Shown one piece after another: positions 54,998-64,000 of a stretch of DNA of 64,000 bases. Under the pieces are notes generated by a model. That model had not been told where the DNA came from and ran no database searches. It saw nothing but the letters and a program-made list of their open reading frames with translations. This DNA comes from Porticoccaceae bacterium (GTDB lineage Bacteria; Pseudomonadota; Gammaproteobacteria; Pseudomonadales; Porticoccaceae). Numbering within the stretch: position 1 is the stretch's first letter; each line of letters starts with the position of its first letter. The position numbers and the translations under genes are program-made. The stretch spans positions 147,364 to 211,363 of the forward strand of contig DUBX01000042.1 of the NCBI GenBank assembly GCA_012960115.1. Reading direction: 5' to 3'.

Positions 54998-56118
54998 TTA
55001 CCGTGCTTCACGCGCTGATCACTCATAATATTTTTATGTTTATCTAGAGCTAAGGCAATTAGTTTAAATGAACCGTTGTTAGCTAATACCTCAACTGATC
55101 TAAAGTATTTTTTTGCACTTCGTTCTAACGGGATAAAGGTGTTGACCACAAATAAGGCCCGCCCGGATGAGGACAGCAGTCTTTTTACGGCTTTAAGGAA
55201 TTTATCGGACATATCACCATCGACAGAAAAGCCCTGATGAAAGGGTGGATTGCACCAGACGGTGTCAAAGTGCTCGACAATATTATCACCAGCATCTGCT
55301 GCAATGACTTTATAGTCAGTAGTGACAGCTTTTAAATTTTCTGCTGCTGCGAGCAATGCTGCAGCATTATTATCGGTTGCCGTTACATGGTTAATACCAT
55401 GCTTGCTTGCTTGGCAGGCCAAATAACCGTAGCCGCAACCGAGATCGAGAAGGGTCTGCGGTGGCTCGGAAAACTGGTTTAGAAATATTGGTATGTGCTC
55501 AGAGAGAAACGCGCTGCCTCGATCGATTTTGTCCCAACCAAAAATACCCGGTTTAGTGATTTGGGAGAATGACGGTAGTTTTTTGCTCTCTCTAGTTGAG
55601 GGGTAATTTTTATCATCCAAAAGGGCTTGGTTAAACTCGTGCAGGGTGATGGTCGCTAAATAGCCCTTACCCTTTTTTTCTGCCGCCGTGCGATCGCCAA
55701 ACAAAATACAGGCTTGCTTAACATAGGTTTTGACGCCGTCATTTTTTTCGCCACTCAACACTAAAGTGCCACCCAATTTAAGTAACTTTGATGCTTGATT
55801 AATGACATGGTGGCTGCAGGCTCTCTCTTTTGAGACTCGATATAAAACTACATCATAGCTATGAGGCTCTATTGAGGAAAAATCAAAATCATTAAATTAA
55901 TCCAGCGTTGAGAGCTTGTTGGGCAATGTCATAACGATTACTGACTATTTTTAGTGATGCGTTTTGCCCCGCGCCTAAAGAGGCCCAATTGCACTGAGAC
56001 CAATTTTCGTCAGTAACAGCCAAATATTTACCCTGCTTACTCTGGTTACTTTGCAGCCATAGAGCTAAGCGGGTGACATTGGGGTCTGTAAAGGGCCGCG
56101 GCAAATCAAATCCATTAT

Positions 56119-56122
<4 letters not shown>
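54994..56122 (-). pseudogene. RsmC/RlmG-type rRNA guanine methyltransferase, frameshifted
   Basis: The N-terminal part (56122 to 55892; MNNGFDLPRPFTDPNVTRLA onward) ends at NAGLI-stop at an AT-rich run (55892-55900); the next frame continues as FNDFDFSSIEPHSYDVVLYR and runs on to 54994 with the catalytic SAM motif LDLGCGYGYLACQA, NPPFHQGFSVDG and the C-terminal KHKNI. One extra or two missing bases explain the break. Two-domain layout (degenerate plus catalytic methyltransferase) is that of RsmC (16S G1207) and RlmG (23S G1835); which one is not decided. The domain from 55776 may still be made. Either a recent lesion or a read error. Confidence 0.8.
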
Positions 56123-57866
<1,744 letters not shown>

Positions 57867-57949
57867 TCATTCGTGTAAGCTTTGTATGATACGCAAAAAA
57901 GCGATTTACCACATAGTTATCGCTAAGCGAGCAATCATTAAAGCGTCCT

Positions 57950-59254
57950 TTAAATGCGCGCAAAAACGCGAGAGGCGGCATTTAACGTGTCTTCTATATC
58001 TTGATCTGTATGGGCTGCTGACATAAACCCCGCTTCATAGGATGCTGGCGCCAAATAAATACCTTCTTCCAGCATGCCGTGGAAAAACCGGCCGAAACGT
58101 TCAGTGTCACATTTCATTACTTGGCCGTAGTTGATGATCTTTTCTTCTTCAGAGAAAAAGATACCCCACATAGTACCCACGTGGTTACTTGTCAGAGGGA
58201 TCCCCTCCTGTTGCGCTCGATCTACCAAACCTTCTACGAGCCGAGTGGTTCGACTAATGACGGGCTCTAAGAAGCCAGGTTGGGAAATTAATTCTAATGT
58301 AGCCAGTCCAGAAGCCATTGCCACCGGGTTGCCTGAGAGTGTACCTGCCTGATAGACCGGGCCTAGCGGGGCAATGTGCTCCATAATTTCGCGCTTACCG
58401 CCAAAGGCTCCGACAGGCATGCCGCCACCAATAACTTTTCCTAAACAAATTAGGTCGGCGTCGATATCATAGTGACCAATGGCGCCCTGCTGGCTAATAC
58501 GAAATCCAGTCATGACTTCATCTATGATAAGCACAGCTTTACTGTCCGTGCAGCACTCTCGAAGCGTCTCTAAAAATCCTGGGATCGGAGGCACACAGTT
58601 CATATTGCCGACGACTGGTTCAACAATAATACAGGCGATTTCATCACCAATGGCAGCAAAAACCTGCCTGACCTGGTCACTGTCATTATAGGAAAGAGTT
58701 ACTGTATGGTCGGCAAGACAACTTGGAACTCCAGGGGAGCTAGGGACACCGAGGGTTAAGGCGCCAGAACCCGCTTTAACGAGTAAAGAGTCGGAGTGTC
58801 CGTGGTAGCACCCCTCAAATTTAATGATTTTGTCGCGGCCGGTATAGCCACGAGCCAGCCGAATTGCGCTCATGGTGGCTTCGGTACCTGAATTAACCAT
58901 ACGAATCATGTCCATTCCTGGAACAATAGAGCAAATCTTATCGGCTAATTGAATCTCTAGCTCAGTTGGGGTGCCAAAGGTCATCGCTTTGTCCAGCTGC
59001 GTACGAATAGCTTGCAAGACGCCCTCGTGCCCATGCCCTAGAAGCATTGGCCCCCAAGATAAGACGTAATCAATATATCGGTTGCCGTCGGCGTCAAACA
59101 TATAAGCGCCTTTAGCTCGATCGAAAAATATGGGGGTGCCGCCTACAGCTCGGAAAGCCCTAACGGGTGAATTTACACCGCCCGGGATGTGCCGTTGAGC
59201 GGCCTTAAATAATTCTCCTGAACGAGAGTTTGATGCTTTGGTTATATCCGACAT
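57950..59254 (-). CDS. hemL: glutamate-1-semialdehyde 2,1-aminomutase
   Basis: PLP enzyme that makes 5-aminolevulinate in the C5 pathway of heme synthesis. 434 residues. PLP lysine in [17 protein letters not shown] near 268; [20 protein letters not shown] near 120-139 and [10 protein letters not shown] near 247. 117 bases upstream of hemB on the same strand. Presence of HemL implies synthesis from glutamyl-tRNA (HemA elsewhere). Confidence 0.98.
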   Translation of the reverse strand: MSDITKASNSRSGELFKAAQRHIPGGVNSPVRAFRAVGGTPIFFDRAKGAYMFDADGNRYIDYVLSWGPMLLGHGHEGVLQAIRTQLDKAMTFGTPTELEIQLADKICSIVPGMDMIRMVNSGTEATMSAIRLARGYTGRDKIIKFEGCYHGHSDSLLVKAGSGALTLGVPSSPGVPSCLADHTVTLSYNDSDQVRQVFAAIGDEIACIIVEPVVGNMNCVPPIPGFLETLRECCTDSKAVLIIDEVMTGFRISQQGAIGHYDIDADLICLGKVIGGGMPVGAFGGKREIMEHIAPLGPVYQAGTLSGNPVAMASGLATLELISQPGFLEPVISRTTRLVEGLVDRAQQEGIPLTSNHVGTMWGIFFSEEEKIINYGQVMKCDTERFGRFFHGMLEEGIYLAPASYEAGFMSAAHTDQDIEDTLNAASRVFARI

Positions 59255-59339
59255 TAAATTTTCCTGGCGAGTAAACGATACTGCTAGATTTGGGGCTGGT
59301 ATTATCCTTAATTAGACGGGTAGAAGCTATTTAACTCGC

Positions 59340-59765
59340 CTAAAAGGGCTGAACAATCACTAAAATAACAATGGCCACCAAGAATAATACCGGGACTTCA
59401 TTAAAGACGCGAAAGTAGACATGGCTTTTATCGCTGCGATTATCGGCTAGTTTTTTCATGTGACCTAGGCACATGTGATGGTAGCCGATGAGTAACAGCA
59501 CGAACCCAGCTTTAAGTTGGAACCAGGTCTGACTCAGATAAGCATCTGGTGCCATAGATACCAACCAAAGACCTAGCACAATGGTTGCAATCATTGCTGG
59601 ATTCGCAATCCCACGATACAGTTTACGTTGCATCACCTTAAAGCGCTCAATGCTAATTTCATCCTCCGACATAGCGTGATAGACGAATAAGCGCGGCAGA
59701 TAAAGTAGAGCCGCAAACCAGCAAATCACGGCGATCACATGAAAGGCTAATACCCACTTATACAT
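59340..59765 (-). CDS. hemJ: protoporphyrinogen oxidase HemJ
   Basis: Membrane enzyme, TIGR00701 family, oxidising protoporphyrinogen IX; used where HemG and HemY are missing. The ATG at 59765 has GGAG six bases upstream and gives 141 residues, the family size; an ATG at 59777 also opens. Four hydrophobic segments near 5-20, 55-75, 82-100 and 120-140; conserved His in FHVIAVICWFAALLYLPRLF, and Lys in FQLKAGFVLLL. Near hemL and hemB, consistent with heme synthesis. Confidence 0.9.
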   Translation of the reverse strand: MYKWVLAFHVIAVICWFAALLYLPRLFVYHAMSEDEISIERFKVMQRKLYRGIANPAMIATIVLGLWLVSMAPDAYLSQTWFQLKAGFVLLLIGYHHMCLGHMKKLADNRSDKSHVYFRVFNEVPVLFLVAIVILVIVQPF

Positions 59766-59885
59766 TTGATACTCCATTAAAGCGATGCTTCTATTGATGC
59801 CGCAAGGTTTGGCATAGTTGGTTGAGTGACTTTGCGGTATTATAGGTGGCTAAAGACGTTCTGGATATTTAAAAGCGAGGCTTAG

Positions 59886-60917
59886 GTGATTAAAGTTGGT
59901 GTTATTGGTGGGACAGGTTATACCGGAGCGGAGCTTCTGCGGCTGTTGACAGGTCATCCCAATGTTGAGATCGCTGCGGTTACTTCTCGCAGCAACCAAG
60001 GAGAGCTAGTCTCAGATATTTATCCAAACCTCCGCGGTATCGTTGATGTGCCGTTTGTAACACCTGAGTTAAATAATTTAAGCGGGTGCGATGTAGTTTT
60101 TTTTGCTACGCCTCATGGCGTAGCCCAGAGTTCAGTGCCAGGCTTTTTGGAGGCCGGCATCAAGGTGATTGATTTATCTGCTGATTTTCGGCTTCGTGAT
60201 CAATCTGTGTGGGAAAAATGGTACGGCCAGCCACATCAAGCTTCAGGCTTGCTGCCTCGCGCTGTGTACGGCCTTCCAGAAGTTAATCGTGAAGCCATTG
60301 TAGGCGCAGATTTAGTGGCTTGTGCGGGCTGTTATCCAACAAGTATTCAACTGGGGTTGCTCCCTTTGCTAAGGCAAGGGAGCGTGGATAGTAGTGATAT
60401 TATTGCTAATTCCGCCTCTGGAGTAAGTGGCGCCGGTCGGCAGGCTAATATTTCGGCCTTGTTTTCTGAAGCGAGTGATAGCTTTAAAGCTTATGGGGCG
60501 TCAGGGCATCGGCACCAGCCAGAAATAGAACAGGGCCTTGAAGATATAGCGGGACATTCAGTGGGACTTACCTTTGTTCCGCATTTGCTGCCTATAAATC
60601 GCGGTATCCATACGACAATCTACGCTAACTTAGTTGACCTTAATGTCGATATCCAAGAATTGTATGAGTATCATTTTAAAAATGAACCTTTCATTGATGT
60701 TTTGCCCGCAGGCAGCCATCCCGAAACACGTACAGTGAGAGGTTCAAATTATTGTCGAATTGCAGTCCATAGACCTGACAATGGTCGCAAGGTGATTGTT
60801 CTGGTAGTGGAAGATAATTTGACCAAGGGTGCTTCTGGGCAAGCTATCCAATGCATGAACTTGATGTTTGGTTTACCAGAGATCCTAGGGTTGATGATGC
60901 CCGGATTACTACCTTAA
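59886..60917 (+). CDS. argC: N-acetyl-gamma-glutamyl-phosphate reductase
   Basis: NADPH reduction of N-acetylglutamyl phosphate in arginine synthesis. GTG start with GAGG upstream; 343 residues. Rossmann [17 protein letters not shown] near 5-21, catalytic Cys in [15 protein letters not shown] near 148, [12 protein letters not shown] near 235. The final TAA overlaps the next ATG by one base. Confidence 0.97.
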   Translation: MIKVGVIGGTGYTGAELLRLLTGHPNVEIAAVTSRSNQGELVSDIYPNLRGIVDVPFVTPELNNLSGCDVVFFATPHGVAQSSVPGFLEAGIKVIDLSADFRLRDQSVWEKWYGQPHQASGLLPRAVYGLPEVNREAIVGADLVACAGCYPTSIQLGLLPLLRQGSVDSSDIIANSASGVSGAGRQANISALFSEASDSFKAYGASGHRHQPEIEQGLEDIAGHSVGLTFVPHLLPINRGIHTTIYANLVDLNVDIQELYEYHFKNEPFIDVLPAGSHPETRTVRGSNYCRIAVHRPDNGRKVIVLVVEDNLTKGASGQAIQCMNLMFGLPEILGLMMPGLLP

Positions 60918-61621
60918 TGGCTGAGCGAAGGTCTATTGTTGTCACCTATCGGCAAGGCTTTAAGTATTGGTTGTATGGGACCTTGTTGCTGGTAACTGTA
61001 GCCTCACTCATGGCCGGTATATTTTGGGAGAGGAGCAAAGCACCAGGAGTATTAGCTGAAAAAAATCAGCTTGCTAGACGAGTATCGACGCTAGAGAGTT
61101 TGGTGAAATCAAAAGCCACAGAGCTAGAAATGATCAGAGTGAACAGTGAGGTTGACTCAGTGGCCTTGGAAAATGCAAGACAAGAAATGATGGGGCTGCA
61201 AGCGCAGACACATCAAGATCAAGAGCAATTACAGTTGTACAGGGAGCTCCTTGAAGACACCAATCCTCCAAGTGGATTATCGGTAAGCAGGTTTCAGCTA
61301 ACATTGATTGATTCGACGAATATAGCTTATCGCTGGGTTGCTAGGCAAAAAACAGCTAAAATGGAGACGTCCACTATTTTGGCTGATATATGGGTAATGG
61401 GAATCCAGGGTGATAAGTCTGTGACCTTGTCATTGTCTGAACTAGATACTGAGGTTAAAAAAATGCCTCTTGCCGTTAAGTTTAAATATTTTTCTATTAA
61501 TCAGGGTATTTTAAGGTTACCTGATGGATTTAACCCTGATACAGTTGAGATAAGTTTGCGTTATTCTTGGAGTAAAAAGCTTATCTACAAGCAAGCGTTT
61601 GATTGGAAAGTTGAGGAATAA
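60917..61621 (+). CDS. DUF6776 family membrane-anchored coiled-coil protein
   Basis: 234 residues from the ATG at 60917 (TAATG overlap with argC). N-terminal basic cytoplasmic part, transmembrane segment near 20-42 (WLYGTLLLVTVASLMAGIFW), coiled coil about 48-108, then a C-terminal beta-rich domain. Regularly found before bactofilin in Pseudomonas relatives. Function unknown; with the bactofilin it may act in cell-envelope shape. Confidence 0.8.
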   Translation: MAERRSIVVTYRQGFKYWLYGTLLLVTVASLMAGIFWERSKAPGVLAEKNQLARRVSTLESLVKSKATELEMIRVNSEVDSVALENARQEMMGLQAQTHQDQEQLQLYRELLEDTNPPSGLSVSRFQLTLIDSTNIAYRWVARQKTAKMETSTILADIWVMGIQGDKSVTLSLSELDTEVKKMPLAVKFKYFSINQGILRLPDGFNPDTVEISLRYSWSKKLIYKQAFDWKVEE

Positions 61622-61624
61622 GAT

Positions 61625-62074
61625 ATGTTTACAAATAAAAACACTAGTGAAAGTCTGGCGCCTTCGTCAGAAGCAACTACCTTAGTAGCGGCGGGCACAG
61701 AGCTTAAAGGTGATCTGAATTTTTCTGGTAGTTTGGAAATTCAGGGATCGATTGTTGGTAAAGTTGTAGCGGATGATGAAACTGCTCAGATCCGGATTTT
61801 AAACGGAGGATCAGTTCTAGGTGAAATTTGGGTTCCTAACGTCATTGTAAATGGCCTTATTAAAGGCGATATATACGCTTCTAAGCACATACAACTGGCG
61901 GCCAAGGCAAAAGTTGAAGGAACTATCTACTATAGTTCGATTGAGATTGAGCGGGGTGCAGATATTGGAGGCAAGTTAGTGCATGAGATTCCCGCGACCA
62001 ATGTCACAGCTTTTCAGAAAGCGGGAGAGGCTAGTGATTCGAGTAGTGGGCATAAACCTAAAGTTGAAAAATAG
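61625..62074 (+). CDS. bactofilin
   Basis: Cytoskeletal polymer-forming protein of the DUF583/bactofilin family, 149 residues. The central domain (about 20-118) is the right-handed beta-helix repeat, e.g. GTELKGDLNFSGSLEIQGSI, with flexible termini. Three bases after the DUF6776 gene, with which it is likely coupled. Bactofilins localise peptidoglycan enzymes; an M23 peptidase gene is found close by at the end of the window. Confidence 0.93.
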   Translation: MFTNKNTSESLAPSSEATTLVAAGTELKGDLNFSGSLEIQGSIVGKVVADDETAQIRILNGGSVLGEIWVPNVIVNGLIKGDIYASKHIQLAAKAKVEGTIYYSSIEIERGADIGGKLVHEIPATNVTAFQKAGEASDSSSGHKPKVEK

Positions 62075-62132
62075 TTCAAGAGAATCAAAAGTAGGCTGAG
62101 TTTTATAGTAAATTTCCAGTCACGGAGTAATC

Positions 62133-62486
62133 ATGTCAGGCATTCAAACATACATTCCTACAGCGCTAGAGGTTACTGATCGTGCTGTGGAAAAGGTCCA
62201 GAGTCTTAAGACTGAAGAGCAAAACGATGACCTCAAACTCAGAGTGTATGTAACTGGTGGGGGATGTTCTGGTTTTCAGTATGGCTTCTCTTTTGAGGAT
62301 ACCATGGCGGAAGATGACACCCTGGTCAGTCGTAATGGTGTGACGGTATTGGTTGATTCATTAAGCTTTCAATATTTGGCTGGCTCTACAGTGGATTATG
62401 AGGTTGGCTTAATGGGATCCAGGTTTTTGATTACCAACCCCAATGCTTCTACTACCTGTGGTTGCGGCGCTTCATTTTCAATTTAG
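62133..62486 (+). CDS. erpA: iron-sulfur cluster insertion protein ErpA
   Basis: A-type carrier delivering Fe-S clusters, essential in aerobic E. coli for isoprenoid synthesis. 117 residues with Cys45 ([11 protein letters not shown]), Cys109 and Cys111 (TTCGCGASF). The spacing is the ErpA one. Converges on anmK with 17 bases between them. Confidence 0.95.
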   Translation: MSGIQTYIPTALEVTDRAVEKVQSLKTEEQNDDLKLRVYVTGGGCSGFQYGFSFEDTMAEDDTLVSRNGVTVLVDSLSFQYLAGSTVDYEVGLMGSRFLITNPNASTTCGCGASFSI

Positions 62487-62503
62487 ATAGCGGCGTTTAG
62501 ATG

Positions 62504-63622
62504 CTAAGGTAAATAGACGCAACCTAATATGGTTTCTCGAGATGCGCCTGTGACAGCGGGCACGTTCCCGGGTTTCATATCAATACGTTGTTTGGCTAAC
62601 CAAGCAAATGCGCAGGCTTCTACCCAGTTTGGTTCCAAACCAATACTTGCAGTCGATTGAATCACAGGCATTGTTCGCTTTAGTAAGCTTTCATTTAGCT
62701 TTAGAATGAGCTCCAAGTTAAATATCCCTCCACCGCAGACGAAAATTTCGTCTATTGGTTGTGCCAAATCGGCAATCGATTGCGCGATAGTGTCGGCAGT
62801 ATAAAGCGCCAGAGTAGCCTGAATATCAGCTGGAGTAATATCAAGCAGGTGTGTTTGTTGCTCTAACCAGTCCAAATTAAAATCTTCTCTGCCCGTACTT
62901 TTAGGGCCTGTACGATGAAAGAAATTGTGGCTTTTAAGTTGAGTCAGCAAAGCGACATCATGTGAACCGGTAGCGCCCCATTGACCTTCATTGTCATAGT
63001 TTTTGTTGGTGTGTTTCTGGTACCAAGCGTCGAGCAGGACGTTGCCGGGGCCGGTATCAAATCCACGGCAGCCACCATCCGGTTCCAGAATTGTGATATT
63101 GCTGATTCCACCGATATTGATAATAACGCGTGTTTTGTTGGGATGATGAAATATTTCACGATGAAAGGCCGGGACGAGGGGTGCCCCTTGGCCGCCATAG
63201 GCCATATCTTTTCGACGAAAGTCAGCGATGACAGGACACCCAGTCATTGCTGCAATTTGGTTAGGGTTGCCGATTTGCAAACTGAAACCAGGTTTGATGC
63301 CGGGAGGCTGGTGACGAATAGTTTGTCCGTGAGAGCCTATGGCAACAATGTCTTTACTGTTGAGATTTAGTTGGGACATCAGCGCCAGACTTGCCTCTGC
63401 AAATAATTCTCCAAGACTATGATCAGTTTCAGCTAGTAACTGCACATCATCTAGGCCTGGCTTACTCAAGGAAAGAATCTGAGCCCTTATTTTAGAGGGT
63501 ATAGAGTGGCTATAGCTTCCCAGTAGATTTAACTTTTTATGGCTAAAGGTAGCCGCTACGACATCGATACTATCTATGCTAGTGCCAGACATTAAGCCTA
63601 TAAAGGAGGAGATATTTTTCAT
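62504..63622 (-). CDS. anmK: anhydro-N-acetylmuramic acid kinase
   Basis: Phosphorylates and opens anhMurNAc in peptidoglycan recycling. 372 residues: IGLMSGTSIDSIDVVAATF at the start, IGSHGQTIRHQPP near 98, NIGGISNITIL near 170, GFDTGPGNVLLDAW near 187, CGGGIFNLELI near 295. Nine bases after the M23 peptidase gene, so murein cleavage and recycling are cotranscribed; the same pairing exists in Pseudomonas. Confidence 0.97.
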   Translation of the reverse strand: MKNISSFIGLMSGTSIDSIDVVAATFSHKKLNLLGSYSHSIPSKIRAQILSLSKPGLDDVQLLAETDHSLGELFAEASLALMSQLNLNSKDIVAIGSHGQTIRHQPPGIKPGFSLQIGNPNQIAAMTGCPVIADFRRKDMAYGGQGAPLVPAFHREIFHHPNKTRVIINIGGISNITILEPDGGCRGFDTGPGNVLLDAWYQKHTNKNYDNEGQWGATGSHDVALLTQLKSHNFFHRTGPKSTGREDFNLDWLEQQTHLLDITPADIQATLALYTADTIAQSIADLAQPIDEIFVCGGGIFNLELILKLNESLLKRTMPVIQSTASIGLEPNWVEACAFAWLAKQRIDMKPGNVPAVTGASRETILGCVYLP

Positions 63623-63631
63623 TTTATTGGT

Positions 63632-64000
63632 TTAGTTGGCACTAGTTGTATTGTTCTGAATTGTGGCTAGCTGACGGGTCGCCTTATATTCGGTTAGTTG
63701 CGCCAGTACAGGGGTGACTACTCGGTTAAATTCCAGTCTATCAGCTTTTGGGATAGGTCGTGCTTGAGGCAGTGTAACAGTGCGCGGATTGCGATGAACG
63801 CCGTTGACCAGAAACTCATAATGCAGATGACTGCCGGTTGAATACCCTGTTGACCCGACAGTACCAATAAGTTGGCGTTGTTTTACGGCCTGCCCCTTGC
63901 GCACTTTCTTCTTGTCCAAATGTAAGTATTTAGTGATATAGGTTTGGCCATGTTGAATAAACACATAGTTTCCGTTGTACTTACTATACCCCGCCTCGGT
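63632..64000 (-). CDS. M23 family murein endopeptidase, partial
   Basis: Only the C-terminal 122 residues lie in the window; the frame is open to base 64000. The LytM-type zinc site appears as GSHLHYEFLVNG with the HxH motif, preceded by RQLIGTVGSTGYSTG. The upstream TEAGYSKYNGNYVFIQHG matches this group. The rest (signal peptide, LysM or OapA domain and first zinc ligands) is beyond the edge. Likely a MepM-like D,D-endopeptidase. Confidence 0.88.
   Translation of the reverse strand, partial: TEAGYSKYNGNYVFIQHGQTYITKYLHLDKKKVRKGQAVKQRQLIGTVGSTGYSTGSHLHYEFLVNGVHRNPRTVTLPQARPIPKADRLEFNRVVTPVLAQLTEYKATRQLATIQNNTTSAN

Overview
The window is chromosomal backbone of a gammaproteobacterium. Gene order repeatedly matches Pseudomonas-type blocks: trxA-rho-ubiD; proC-yggT-yggU-metX-metW-DUF4426-rdgB-hemW; gshB-yqgE-ruvX; trpGDC-vfr with coq7 nearby; dsbD-aroQ-accB-accC-prmA and dusB-fis-purH-purD; argC-bactofilin-erpA-anmK. 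Moderate G+C, aerobic ubiquinone synthesis (UbiD, UbiH, UbiI, Coq7) and divergence from Pseudomonas proteins suggest an aerobic, probably aquatic relative of the Pseudomonadales/Cellvibrionales; no species is claimed. I see no rRNA, tRNA, insertion sequence, prophage or CRISPR array.

Layout. 1-6.4 kb: ubiD (cut by the window edge), rho, trxA, then the peroxide defence set ahpF-ahpC divergent from oxyR. 6.4-9.8 kb: overlapping operon of an ABC-2 exporter and a secreted alpha/beta hydrolase. 9.8-18.4 kb: one long minus-strand run with heme chaperone, nucleotide house-cleaning, methionine (metXW), proline, PLP homeostasis, 16S processing and glutathione genes. 18.6-25.2 kb: plus-strand pilT (broken), an EF-hand protein, rpe and trpE-G-D-C. 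25.2-27.6 kb: a broken Crp/Vfr gene, then a 770-base non-coding region with two tandem, related small transcription units and a LysR regulator. 27.6-34.3 kb: membrane genes, coq7, purD, a photolyase/acetyltransferase wreck, ppa and a DUF1330 gene. 34.4-42.7 kb: purH, fis, dusB, prmA, accC, accB, aroQ, dsbD. 42.9-49.6 kb: PCu(A)C chaperone, DUF2333, rpiA, ilvA, pyk, 5-FCL, 6S RNA, zapA. 49.7-56.8 kb: ygfB-pepP-ubiH-ubiI facing a RIO kinase and rRNA modification genes. 56.8-64 kb: hemB, hemL, hemJ, argC, bactofilin, erpA, anmK and an M23 peptidase (cut by the window edge).

Two things stand out. First, upstream of the LysR gene (26598-27554) lie two minus-strand units that share a 36-base box (30 of 36 identical) containing an inverted TGCAT-N3-(A/T)TGCA element, a C-rich single-stranded stretch, a small hairpin and a strong intrinsic terminator. 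One encodes a 35-residue membrane peptide; the other looks like a pure small RNA. This looks like an undescribed LysR-controlled peptide/sRNA pair. Second, at least six genes are damaged: yggU, pilT, crp/vfr, photolyase, a GNAT acetyltransferase, the tail of a WecA-like transferase, and an RsmC/RlmG-like methyltransferase. The lesions include nonsense codons, multi-base deletions and changed motif residues, so most are unlikely to be read errors. Loss of both pilT and vfr points to loss of twitching motility and its cAMP control.
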